From: CAVALG01 sp045576295
GTDB lineage: Bacteria > Bacillota > Clostridia > Oscillospirales > Acutalibacteraceae
NCBI GenBank assembly: GCA_045576295.1
Contig: JAZNGF010000051.1
Span: forward strand, 1-6,804
Direction: 5' to 3'
DNA: 6,804 nt
The translations under genes and the position numbers were made by a program. Below the pieces are notes generated by a model that saw only the letters and a program-made list of their open reading frames with translations, had not been told where the DNA came from and searched no databases. This document shows positions 1 through 5,927 of the stretch, one piece after another (the stretch's first letter is position 1; each line of letters opens with the position of its first letter).

Positions 1-651
1 ACCGTAAATATCATTAAATAAAAACACCGCAAAACATACAACAACCGAAATATAAGAAATATCTTTAAGGCTTGCAAGCATCCATAAAACAATTAAAACA
101 ATGTCATTAGCTGCATAAGCTACGGCAAAGTATGGGCTTCTCCTGAATGATAAATAAACCGCTACAAAACTTGTTGCAACCGAAACCGTGCTGGGGATTA
201 TGTTGGCAGTGCCGAAATATGACAAAATAAAATAAAATACAACGGTTACAACGCCGGCTAAAATTATCATAAAGGGTATTTCTTTTTTGCTTATTTTATT
301 AACAGTAACTTCGCTTTTTTTACCTTTATAGGGGTTTTTAAGCCAGGATATTAACGCAATCACAGCCATTGGCAAAGTCATACATAAGTAGGTTAACATT
401 TCGCCGTAATACGAAAAGCCGTAGGATATATAGCCGTAAATACTGCTGAAAATAATCATTAGCACTTGGCCTATGGGGTTACCTTTGGCGCAGAAAATTA
501 ATGACGTTACACCTATAAGCGATGCAATTAGGGTTAGGCTTCCGTTTGAAGCGAATATTAAATATGATAACACTATAAATATAACCGAAGAAGCCCACAA
601 AACTATTTCTTGCAATGTAAAATAAGATATAATGCTTTTTAGTCTTTTCAT
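1..651 (-). CDS. pnuC: PnuC-family vitamin (nicotinamide riboside-type) transporter, 3' end cut by window edge
   Basis: The reading frame is open from the ATG at 651 to the left edge, giving 217 residues and no stop, so the C-terminus is missing. It is a very hydrophobic protein with several membrane segments (about residues 15-34, 38-54, 60-80, 85-104, 126-146, 150-168 and 175-194). PnuC-like features are the IGVTSLIFCAKGNPIGQ stretch (46-62), YYGEM (81-85), the WLKNP that ends a helix (103-107), the NDIVLIVLW segment (182-190) and the NDIYG (213-217) near the end. PnuC proteins are facilitators that take up nicotinamide riboside, trapped inside by phosphorylation; relatives carry thiamine or riboflavin, so the substrate is not certain. 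I see no TPP or FMN riboswitch that would point to those vitamins. The start is supported by GAGGGG 5 nt upstream. It is transcribed divergently from the ferritin gene and has its own promoter and structured leader. Confidence 0.88.
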   Translation of the reverse strand, partial: MKRLKSIISYFTLQEIVLWASSVIFIVLSYLIFASNGSLTLIASLIGVTSLIFCAKGNPIGQVLMIIFSSIYGYISYGFSYYGEMLTYLCMTLPMAVIALISWLKNPYKGKKSEVTVNKISKKEIPFMIILAGVVTVVFYFILSYFGTANIIPSTVSVATSFVAVYLSFRRSPYFAVAYAANDIVLIVLWMLASLKDISYISVVVCFAVFLFNDIYG

Positions 652-655
652 AAAT

Positions 656-661
656 ACCCCT
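656..661 (-). promoter_or_regulatory. Ribosome binding site of pnuC
   Basis: On the minus strand the sequence reads GAGGGG, then 5 nt, then ATG. It lies directly after the U-tract of the leader hairpin, so that hairpin could affect transcription or access of the ribosome. Confidence 0.7.
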
Positions 662-665
662 CAAC

Positions 666-719
666 AAAAAAACATTCGCAAACACATCTTCTAAGACCTA
701 ACGATGTGCAGGCGAATGC
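666..719 (-). terminator. Intrinsic terminator/attenuator hairpin in the pnuC leader
   Basis: Read on the minus strand, GCATTCGC (719-712) pairs with GCGAATGT (679-672). Inside it CACATC (708-703) pairs with GATGTG (688-683), with a 14-nt loop. Seven T residues (672-666) follow at once. This is a Rho-independent terminator shape, but it lies downstream of the pnuC promoter and ends only about 15 nt before the start codon, which is the arrangement of a transcription attenuator. The fold was derived by eye and no energy was calculated. Confidence 0.75.
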
Positions 720-745
720 TAATGCATTTCACTACCCGGTGGCAG
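715..745 (-). ncRNA. Candidate riboswitch or attenuator leader of pnuC (class unknown)
   Basis: On the minus strand the leader first makes CTGCC-ACCG-GGTAG (745-732, one G-U pair), then AATGC-ATTA-GCATT (728-715). The 3' arm of the second hairpin is the same bases as the 5' arm of the terminator, so the two cannot form together. The first hairpin contains a G-U pair that becomes an A-C mismatch on the other strand, which supports folding of the pnuC transcript itself. I do not recognise the TPP, FMN, cobalamin, SAM or T-box consensus. The NAD+-II (pnuC motif) class is the obvious one to test. The ligand is unknown. Confidence 0.5.
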
Positions 746-769
746 TTTTTAAACTATTAATTTAATAAC

Positions 770-798
770 AATATAAACTAATTTTACGAAAAAGTCAA
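770..798 (-). promoter_or_regulatory. Sigma-A promoter of pnuC
   Basis: On the minus strand TTGACT (798-793) is followed by a 17-nt spacer and TATATT (775-770). Transcription would start near 763, giving a leader of about 110 nt that contains the hairpins described. Confidence 0.75.
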
Positions 799-853
799 GG
801 GAGAAATACTTGATATTTTGGGCAGAATTTAGGTGTAACTAATAATAAATTTG

Positions 854-882
854 TAGACAATCGGCAGGTTTTGTGATACAAT
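854..882 (+). promoter_or_regulatory. Sigma-A promoter of the ferritin gene
   Basis: TAGACA (854-859), a 17-nt spacer, then TACAAT (877-882) preceded by TGA, making an extended -10. The expected start of transcription is near 889, about 40 nt before the ATG. No PerR- or Fur-like palindrome is evident over it. Confidence 0.6.
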
Positions 883-920
883 TGTTTCAAATATTATTGG
901 CCGATTTCAAACGGCAGAAT

Positions 921-924
921 GGAG
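921..924 (+). promoter_or_regulatory. Ribosome binding site that fixes the ferritin start
   Basis: GGAG lies 6 nt before the ATG at 931 and itself overlaps the in-frame ATG at 919. It therefore supports initiation at 931 rather than 919. Confidence 0.7.
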
Positions 925-930
925 ATAATT

Positions 931-1440
931 ATGGATAAAAAAGTACATGAATTATTAAACGCACAAATTAATAAAGAACTTTACTCAGCCTACCTTTACC
1001 TTGATTTTTCAAACTATTTTAAAGCAAACGGGCTTGATGGTTTTGCTAACTGGTATATGATTCAGGCGCAGGAAGAACGCGACCATGCAATGCTTTTCTA
1101 CACCTATTTACAAAACGAAAACCAGACAGTAACACTTGATGCCATTGCAAAACCCGATAAGGTGTTTAGCTGCAATATGGATGTTTTAAAGGCAGGGTTA
1201 GAGCACGAAGAATATGTTACATCACTTATTAACGATATTTACGGCGCAGCATACGACGTTAGAGATTTTCGCACAATGCAGTTCCTTGATTGGTTCGTTA
1301 AAGAGCAGGGTGAAGAAGAAACCAACGCAAACGATTTGATTTCAAAAATGGAACTTTTCGGTTCTGACCCGAAGAGTTTATATATGCTTAACCAAGAGCT
1401 TGCTGCAAGGGTTTATAGCGCACCTTCACTTGTTCTGTAA
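931..1440 (+). CDS. ftnA: Non-haem bacterial ferritin
   Basis: Ferritin oxidises Fe(II) and stores it as a mineral core inside a 24-subunit cytoplasmic shell. The 169-residue length fits the bacterial ferritin family. The diiron ferroxidase ligands of FtnA are all in place: E16 and Y23 in helix A, the QEERDH block giving E49 and H52, EHEE giving E93, and the EQGEEE block giving Q126 and E129. There is no conserved haem methionine pattern, so it is not taken as a bacterioferritin. An in-frame ATG exists at 919, but the GGAG supports the start at 931. A terminator follows 20 bp downstream, then a metal transporter gene, which suggests a small metal-handling neighbourhood. The short C-terminal tail (SAPSLVL) is ordinary. 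The family call is secure; the regulation is not visible. Confidence 0.93.
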   Translation: MDKKVHELLNAQINKELYSAYLYLDFSNYFKANGLDGFANWYMIQAQEERDHAMLFYTYLQNENQTVTLDAIAKPDKVFSCNMDVLKAGLEHEEYVTSLINDIYGAAYDVRDFRTMQFLDWFVKEQGEEETNANDLISKMELFGSDPKSLYMLNQELAARVYSAPSLVL

Positions 1441-1460
1441 TTGGTTATACGCTTAGTTTA

Positions 1461-1487
1461 AAAGCCCCGATGTAAACGGGGCTTTTT
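1461..1487 (+). terminator. Intrinsic terminator after ferritin
   Basis: AAAGCCCCG (1461-1469) pairs perfectly with CGGGGCTTT (1477-1485) around a 7-nt loop, ending in five T residues (1483-1487). It is a strong terminator, only 30 nt before the start of the ZIP gene. Confidence 0.9.
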
Positions 1488-1501
1488 GTTAAATATAATG
1501 C

Positions 1502-1509
1502 AGGGGGAG
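1502..1509 (+). promoter_or_regulatory. Ribosome binding site that fixes the ZIP gene start at TTG
   Basis: AGGGGGAG lies 8 nt before the TTG at 1518. It overlaps the alternative GTG at 1509, which therefore cannot use it. Confidence 0.75.
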
Positions 1510-1517
1510 TGATAATT

Positions 1518-2270
1518 TTGGAGCTTGTTTTGCTAACCGCTGTGGGCGTTGGTGGGGCAACTATTTTAGGTTCGCTAATCGGTTTTCTGTTCAAAAAAAT
1601 ACCCCATAAATTTTCAGATATTATTTTATCGTTCGCGGCGGGTGTTATGCTTGCGGCTGCGGTTTTGGGGCTTGTTTTGCCATCGCTTGAATATGGTGGC
1701 AAATTCGGCCTTTTGGTTACGGTTGCCGGGATTTTTACTGGTGCTGCCTGCCTTAATATTATTGATAAACTCGTTCCTCACCTTCACAAGCTTGTTGGAA
1801 ACGATATTGAACCGCACAAAAACACTAATTTAAGTAAAGTTTTGCTGTTTGTTACAGCAATCGCTATTCACAATCTGCCCGAAGGCATTGCGGCAGGTGT
1901 TGGGTTTGGTTCGGGCAACACTTCGCAGGCTCTTATTATTGCAGGGGGCATAGCGCTTCAAAATGTTCCCGAAGGAATGGTTATTATAGGGCCAATGCTG
2001 GCAGCTGGGGTTTCACCTAAAAAAACCTTTATTTGCGCAATGTTTACGGGGCTTATTGAGGTTGTTGGAACCCTTTTGGGTTATGCTTCAGTTAGTGTGG
2101 CTTCGGCAATACTGCCGTTTTCATTGGCCTTCGCAGGCGGAACAATGCTTTATGTAATAAGCGACGAAATGATACCCGAAACCCATGCTCACGGCAGTGA
2201 AAGGGGAGCAACCTATGCGTTGCTGGTTGGTTTTTGCGTTATGCTTGCAACCGATGTTCTGCTTGGATAA
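1518..2270 (+). CDS. ZIP-family divalent metal transporter
   Basis: ZIP proteins move Zn(II), Fe(II) or similar ions into the cytoplasm through eight membrane helices. From the TTG at 1518 the protein has 250 residues, the usual size of bacterial GufA/ZupT-like members. Signature metal-site motifs are HNLPEG (118-123) in helix 4 and QNVPEG (148-153) in helix 5, which form the binuclear centre, with E180 in GLIEVVG as the likely helix 6 ligand and SDEMIPE (215-221) further on. A short loop with histidines (PHLHK, EPHK, about 87-101) sits between helices 3 and 4, typical of the family. A longer frame from GTG 1509 is possible but overlaps the ribosome binding site. Metal specificity cannot be read from the sequence; the adjacent ferritin makes iron or zinc plausible. 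No good promoter of its own is seen, so some transcription may come through the ferritin terminator. Confidence 0.92.
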   Translation: MELVLLTAVGVGGATILGSLIGFLFKKIPHKFSDIILSFAAGVMLAAAVLGLVLPSLEYGGKFGLLVTVAGIFTGAACLNIIDKLVPHLHKLVGNDIEPHKNTNLSKVLLFVTAIAIHNLPEGIAAGVGFGSGNTSQALIIAGGIALQNVPEGMVIIGPMLAAGVSPKKTFICAMFTGLIEVVGTLLGYASVSVASAILPFSLAFAGGTMLYVISDEMIPETHAHGSERGATYALLVGFCVMLATDVLLG

Positions 2271-2287
2271 TTAAATTATAGTTTATG

Positions 2288-2317
2288 CACCTTTGGTATT
2301 TTGCCAAAGGTGTTTTT
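2288..2317 (+). terminator. Intrinsic terminator after the ZIP gene
   Basis: CACCTTTGG (2288-2296) pairs perfectly with CCAAAGGTG (2304-2312) around a 7-nt loop, followed by five T residues (2313-2317). It closes the ferritin/ZIP region. Confidence 0.9.
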
Positions 2318-2360
2318 GTTTACAAATAATTAATAATTGCCTGCAATAAAATGCTTGTGT

Positions 2361-2375
2361 TAATAGTTACTATTA
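2361..2375 (+). promoter_or_regulatory. Palindrome upstream of the polyphosphate gene pair, possible operator
   Basis: TAATAGT-T-ACTATTA is a perfect 7-bp inverted repeat about one central base, 38 bp before the start codon. An AT-rich stretch with -10-like TATTAT or TATAAA (2371-2379) overlaps it, so a bound protein would block transcription. A -35 at good spacing is not convincing. The function is inferred only from position and symmetry. Confidence 0.35.
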
Positions 2376-2400
2376 TAAAGACGTGATTCTGCAAAGCTTT

Positions 2401-2408
2401 GGGGGTGG
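2401..2408 (+). promoter_or_regulatory. Ribosome binding site that fixes the VTC gene start at TTG
   Basis: GGGGGTGG ends 4 nt before the TTG at 2413, and its GGGGG core ends 7 nt before it. In the longer frame from GTG 2383 this stretch would encode an unlikely glycine run ahead of the conserved domain. Confidence 0.6.
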
Positions 2409-2412
2409 TTTT

Positions 2413-3156
2413 TTGGTTTTTCAAACTATTTTTAAAAGGTATGAAATTAAATACTGCATTAGTTTAAAACAGAAAGAAACCATCCTTAAAGCAATGCAGC
2501 CATATATGGAAATCGACAAGTACGGCAGAACCACCATAAGAAATATTTATTTCGATACCGACAATTACAGGCTTATAAGGCGCTCAATCGAAAAGCCAAC
2601 CTATAAAGAGAAGTTGAGAGTTAGAAGCTATGCTCAAGCGACGGTAGATTCAACCGTGTTTGTTGAACTTAAAAAGAAGTGTAACGGTATTGTGTACAAA
2701 CGAAGAATTGCCATGACCGACGCGCAAGCAACGAAATGGTTAAATGGTGAATCAAACTGCCCGTGTGATACACAAATATCAAGAGAAATTGATTATTTTC
2801 GCAGGTATTACGGTAACCTTTCGCCAAAGGTGTTTCTTTCGTATGAAAGGGAAGCGTATTTCGAAAAGAGCGGTGGTAGTTTTAGGGTTACCTTTGATGA
2901 AAACATTATATGTAGGCAAAACGATTTATCACTAACAAAAGAACCGGGCGGGAAATCAATTCTTGAAAAGGGAAAAGTTATTATGGAAATTAAATGCTCG
3001 GGCGGAATACCGCTATGGATGACTGAAGTGCTGTCGAGAGAGGGTATTTATAAAACCTCTTTTTCTAAATATGGTGTTGCTTACCAAACACTAATTTTCC
3101 CGGGAATAAATCAAGAAATCAGTAAAAACAAGAAGGAGACTTTAATTTATGCTTAA
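2413..3156 (+). CDS. VTC-domain (polyphosphate polymerase-like) protein
   Basis: The VTC domain is a triphosphate-tunnel fold; in yeast Vtc4 it makes polyphosphate from ATP. From TTG 2413 the protein has 247 residues and is almost entirely this domain. Tunnel-type charged residues appear in order: RYEIKY (9-14) on the first strand, YFDT (46-49), KEKLRVR (65-71) with the paired basic R69 and R71, VELKKK (84-89), KRR (96-98), SYERE (143-147), the EIK of the acidic metal strand (192-194), and SKYG (218-221) with the C-terminal lysine. No membrane segment is predicted, so it probably acts in the cytoplasm at the membrane with its partner. The stop overlaps the DUF4956 start by 8 bases, so translation is probably coupled. 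Polyphosphate synthesis is inferred from the family; such bacterial proteins are largely untested. Confidence 0.9.
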   Translation: MVFQTIFKRYEIKYCISLKQKETILKAMQPYMEIDKYGRTTIRNIYFDTDNYRLIRRSIEKPTYKEKLRVRSYAQATVDSTVFVELKKKCNGIVYKRRIAMTDAQATKWLNGESNCPCDTQISREIDYFRRYYGNLSPKVFLSYEREAYFEKSGGSFRVTFDENIICRQNDLSLTKEPGGKSILEKGKVIMEIKCSGGIPLWMTEVLSREGIYKTSFSKYGVAYQTLIFPGINQEISKNKKETLIYA

Positions 3157-3844
3157 TAATATTTTCAAGGGGCTTTTCGATAGCCAGTTAACATCAGTAA
3201 TATCAGTTGGGGATTTTTTAATATGCCTTCTTGTGTCAATAGTGTTGGGGCTTGTAATGTCATTTGCCTATATGTATAAAACAAAACACACTAAAAGTTT
3301 TGTTGTAACGCTGGCGCTGCTTCCTGCGGTTGTGTGCGTTGTTATTATGATGGTGAATGGAAATATAGGCGCAGGCGTTGCTGTTGCGGGTGCATTTAGT
3401 CTTGTGCGTTTTCGTTCGGCACCGGGAACTGCTAAAGAAATAGTAACGTTGTTTTTGGCAATGGGCGCAGGTTTAATTGCGGGAATGGGATATTTAGCAT
3501 ACGCCGCGCTTTTCACCTTAATTATGTGCGCGATATTTATTTTATATAATAAAATTAATTTCGGCACAAAAAGGCGCGACTGCTTATATAAAACGGTTAG
3601 GATAACAATTCCAGAAGACCTTGACTACACCTGCATTTTTGAAGATATTTTTGAAACCTACACTACAGAAAACGAGCTTGTTAGGGTTAAAACTACTAAT
3701 ATGGGAAGTATGTTTAGGCTTACATATAACATAACACTTCGAGATAAGCTTAAGGAAAAAGAATTTATCGACAGCCTTCGCGTTAGAAACGGTAACCTTG
3801 AAATAACCGTTTCAACGCAGGAAACTCAACAAGCTGAGCTTTAA
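3149..3844 (+). CDS. DUF4956 family membrane protein, partner of the VTC protein
   Basis: This 231-residue protein has an N-terminal membrane half and a C-terminal soluble half. Hydrophobic segments lie near residues 20-42, 51-69, 73-86, 97-111 and 113-134. The conserved loop GAFSLVRFRSAPG (81-93) after the third segment is the family hallmark. Residues about 145-225 form an alternating strand/helix domain that probably sits in the cytoplasm. DUF4956 genes are commonly found beside VTC-domain genes in Clostridia and relatives, so it probably anchors or partners the polymerase, or handles its product; the biochemical role is not known. ATG at 3149 has AAGGAG (3133-3138) 10 nt upstream and lies inside the end of the VTC gene. 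No terminator follows, so read-through into the sigma factor gene is possible. Confidence 0.9.
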   Translation: MLNNIFKGLFDSQLTSVISVGDFLICLLVSIVLGLVMSFAYMYKTKHTKSFVVTLALLPAVVCVVIMMVNGNIGAGVAVAGAFSLVRFRSAPGTAKEIVTLFLAMGAGLIAGMGYLAYAALFTLIMCAIFILYNKINFGTKRRDCLYKTVRITIPEDLDYTCIFEDIFETYTTENELVRVKTTNMGSMFRLTYNITLRDKLKEKEFIDSLRVRNGNLEITVSTQETQQAEL

Positions 3845-3880
3845 GAGCAGTTTCGTAGCACTAAATCAGGTTTGCAAAAG

Positions 3881-3910
3881 TTGACTTTTTATCTCCAACT
3901 ATGATAAAAT
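3881..3910 (+). promoter_or_regulatory. Promoter of the sigma/anti-sigma operon
   Basis: TTGACT (3881-3886), an 18-nt spacer, then TAAAAT (3905-3910) with an upstream TGA that makes an extended -10. This is a sigma-A type promoter. No ECF-type -35 (AAC core) for self-activation is evident by eye. Confidence 0.65.
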
Positions 3911-3934
3911 TTAAATGATTGTAAAAATTTATCG

Positions 3935-3942
3935 AAAGGAGG
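3935..3942 (+). promoter_or_regulatory. Ribosome binding site that fixes the sigma factor start at GTG
   Basis: AAAGGAGG, close to the ideal site, lies 8 nt before the GTG at 3951. The in-frame ATG at 3915 is upstream of it and sits about at the predicted transcription start, so it is unlikely to be used. Confidence 0.8.
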
Positions 3943-3950
3943 TAGAAAAA

Positions 3951-4523
3951 GTGCTTATAGTATACACACTAACCGAAGAAAAATTAAAAAGTAAAAACCA
4001 TTGCTTAGAAGAACTTATTTTGCAAATGGCAAACGGTGATGTGAATGCTATGGGCGAATTTTACGAACTTGCTAAAAACGATGTTTATGCATACGCTCTT
4101 TCAAAGACTGCCAACGTTACCGAGGCTGAAGATATTACGCAAGATACTTTTGTTCAGATTTGGAAGAACGCAAAGCTGTATCAAGCTATGGGTAAGCCTC
4201 TTGCATGGGTTTTTACTATTGAGCTTAACCGTATCAGAAGAATGTATGATACTAATAAAAGGTTTAGGCCGCTTGACGAATGTGTTAGGGAAGAAAAAAG
4301 CCAAACTGATTTTTCACAAAATGTTGAAAACAGCGAGTTTATAAGCCAAGTTATGGCGGTTTTAAGCGAAGAAGAACGCGAAATTATAATTCTGCACGTG
4401 GTTTCCGGGCTTAAACACAGAGAAATAGCAAATTTAATTCAAAAGCCGCTTTCAACAGTGCTTTCGAAATATAACCGTGCATTAAAAAAACTGCGGTTGC
4501 AAATTAAACAGAAAGGGGAATAA
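3951..4523 (+). CDS. ECF-type RNA polymerase sigma factor
   Basis: It directs RNA polymerase to a specific set of promoters and is held inactive by its anti-sigma until a signal arrives. The 190 residues comprise the two domains of an ECF sigma. Region 2 spans about residues 20-100, with the core-binding EAEDITQDTFVQIWKNA (58-74) and the -10 recognition helix around WVFTIELNRIRRM (86-98). Region 4 spans about 136-184: LSEEEREIIILHVVSGLKHREIA, then LSTVLSKYNRALKKLR as the recognition helix-turn-helix. The N-terminal 19 residues are extra. There is no sign of the SigI architecture, even though the partner carries an RsgI-type sensor domain. The GTG start is chosen by AAAGGAGG. The gene stops 3 bases before the anti-sigma start, so they are co-transcribed and probably translated together. 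Confidence 0.9.
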   Translation: MLIVYTLTEEKLKSKNHCLEELILQMANGDVNAMGEFYELAKNDVYAYALSKTANVTEAEDITQDTFVQIWKNAKLYQAMGKPLAWVFTIELNRIRRMYDTNKRFRPLDECVREEKSQTDFSQNVENSEFISQVMAVLSEEEREIIILHVVSGLKHREIANLIQKPLSTVLSKYNRALKKLRLQIKQKGE

Positions 4524-4526
4524 ATA

Positions 4527-5927
4527 GTGAAAACGCGTGATATTAAGCATAAAATTAAAGATGCATATAAACTAAATAATAACCTGCTTTCTGAAATAAT
4601 GGAGTCTTGTGAGGGGCAAGAACAAATAACACCGAATGAGCAAATACCACAAAACAGCTTTGCCGCAAAGAGGCCGGTTTACAAGCAAAGTTTTATTAGG
4701 CGTGCGGTTATTTGCATGGCCTGCGTTTTAATAGCCATAACAGGCGTGTCGGTTTTCTGTTTAACCAATTCAGGTAACAAGCCGTCAGTTTCACAAACAT
4801 CCGAAACCTTTATTTATATTGATGTTAACCCAAGCATTGAACTGCAAGTTAGCGGTGATGGCACTGTTATCAAATGCGTTGCAGGCAATGATGATGCAAA
4901 AAGTATTCTTAAAGGTAGCAATTTTAAGGGTGCCGAAATTAATGAAGCCATATATGATGTTTTAGAGTTATTACAGGTTAACGGATACCTTTCGGGTGAT
5001 ACCGATTCAATATTAGTAAGCGTTGATGTTACCGACAAAAGCAAAATCAGTGATATGTTATTAAAAATCACTAAGAAGATAAATTCAGTTCTTGAAAATG
5101 CGGGAATTGAGTGTTCAATAATCGCACAAGAGGTTGAAGCAAGTGATGAATTAAAGCAAAGGGCAAAGGAAAACGGCGTTTCTGTTGGTAAGATGCACCT
5201 TGTTGAAAAAATGGTTGCAGGGCTTGATAGTTTTAACAACGATGATGCTAAAGAATTATCTAAACTGTCAATAAATGAACTTAATTTTATATATTCAGTG
5301 ATACCCGAAAGGGGAGCAAACAAATTATTCGCCAAGGATATATCGGTAGGTTATGCCAGAGGCTTTGTTGAGAAGGATGATGCTGTTGGGCTGTTATTTG
5401 GTGATTTGAATATCGATCAATCTGAGGTTGAATGGCACACTATAACGCCAAGCTTTCAAATTGATGGCGACGAACGCAGGCTTGTTTATGACGTATCATT
5501 TCAGTTGAAGGGCGATAATGCCCCGCAAGACTTTAAGGTTGATTGCCAAAATGGTAGTGTTGTTGATAAACCGCCAGGTGCCACAGCTGGGGATCATAGT
5601 GGCGGCTCAGGTGGTTCAAGTAATGCTCAAGAGGGTAGAGATGATAAACCGCCTGCAGATAAACCGGGCTCACAAACTGAAAATCACCAGTCTAATAATG
5701 GCAGTTTGCCAAATTCAGCTGGGGCTCATAGCGGCGGATTGAATAATGATAAAGGACAACAATCTTCAAATGATTATCCTGATAATAACGTTAACCAAGA
5801 GCAAGGTGATTTAAACCATGGTTTTTCAAACCAAGGCAATGTTGATGATAGGCGTCCTGACACAGGTAAAGATGATGATCGTTATTATCAACCACCTCAA
5901 GGTGGTGGTTTCGAGCATTGGGATTAA
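4527..5927 (+). CDS. Membrane anti-sigma factor with RsgI-type extracytoplasmic domain and disordered tail
   Basis: This probably holds the upstream ECF sigma at the membrane and releases it on an outside signal. The 466 residues run as: helical cytoplasmic N-terminus (1-57, without a zinc-type HxxxCxxC motif), RR and a single membrane span (58-80), an RsgI-type domain (about 93-255) beginning IDVNPSIEL and ending with the family's VSVGKMHLVEKM stretch, a PepSY-like segment (about 270-347), and a low-complexity Gly/Asn/Asp/Gln/Ser/His/Pro tail (348-466). In characterised RsgI proteins the Asn-Pro bond of this motif self-cleaves (here N101-P102), and signalling continues by intramembrane proteolysis. 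The GTG start has AAAGGGG 8 nt upstream. The N-terminus does not look like the usual RsgI_N domain, which fits an ECF partner instead of SigI. The domain calls rest on motif recognition. The signal is unknown. Confidence 0.82.
   Translation: MKTRDIKHKIKDAYKLNNNLLSEIMESCEGQEQITPNEQIPQNSFAAKRPVYKQSFIRRAVICMACVLIAITGVSVFCLTNSGNKPSVSQTSETFIYIDVNPSIELQVSGDGTVIKCVAGNDDAKSILKGSNFKGAEINEAIYDVLELLQVNGYLSGDTDSILVSVDVTDKSKISDMLLKITKKINSVLENAGIECSIIAQEVEASDELKQRAKENGVSVGKMHLVEKMVAGLDSFNNDDAKELSKLSINELNFIYSVIPERGANKLFAKDISVGYARGFVEKDDAVGLLFGDLNIDQSEVEWHTITPSFQIDGDERRLVYDVSFQLKGDNAPQDFKVDCQNGSVVDKPPGATAGDHSGGSGGSSNAQEGRDDKPPADKPGSQTENHQSNNGSLPNSAGAHSGGLNNDKGQQSSNDYPDNNVNQEQGDLNHGFSNQGNVDDRRPDTGKDDDRYYQPPQGGGFEHWD
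5585..5737 (+). repeat. Imperfect intragenic repeat in the anti-sigma tail
   Basis: Two 21-bp copies (5585-5605 and 5717-5737) differ at 2 positions and lie 132 bp (44 codons) apart, in frame. They encode TAGDHSGG and SAGAHSGG, suggesting that the low-complexity tail grew by duplication. Confidence 0.6.

Noticed and set aside
479..685. Minus-strand 68-residue ORF
   Set aside because: It overlaps pnuC in another frame and runs into the leader hairpin; the PnuC frame has clear family motifs and a ribosome binding site.
1494..1499. Perfect TATAAT as a promoter for the ZIP gene
   Set aside because: The matching -35 position (1471-1476) is only 3/6 and lies in the terminator loop, and transcription would begin inside the ribosome binding site.
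3915..3950. Upstream ATG start for the sigma factor
   Set aside because: It lies at about the predicted transcription start and ahead of the near-ideal AAAGGAGG, which serves the GTG at 3951.
4814..5335. Minus-strand 173-residue ORF opposite the anti-sigma gene
   Set aside because: It is the antisense shadow of the RsgI-type domain, with no ribosome binding site and no recognisable domain; the plus-strand frame is continuous and family-like.
5890..5910. AACCACC/GGTGGTT hairpin at the end of the anti-sigma gene as a terminator
   Set aside because: It has no T-run after it and lies within the coding sequence for the QPPQGGG tail.
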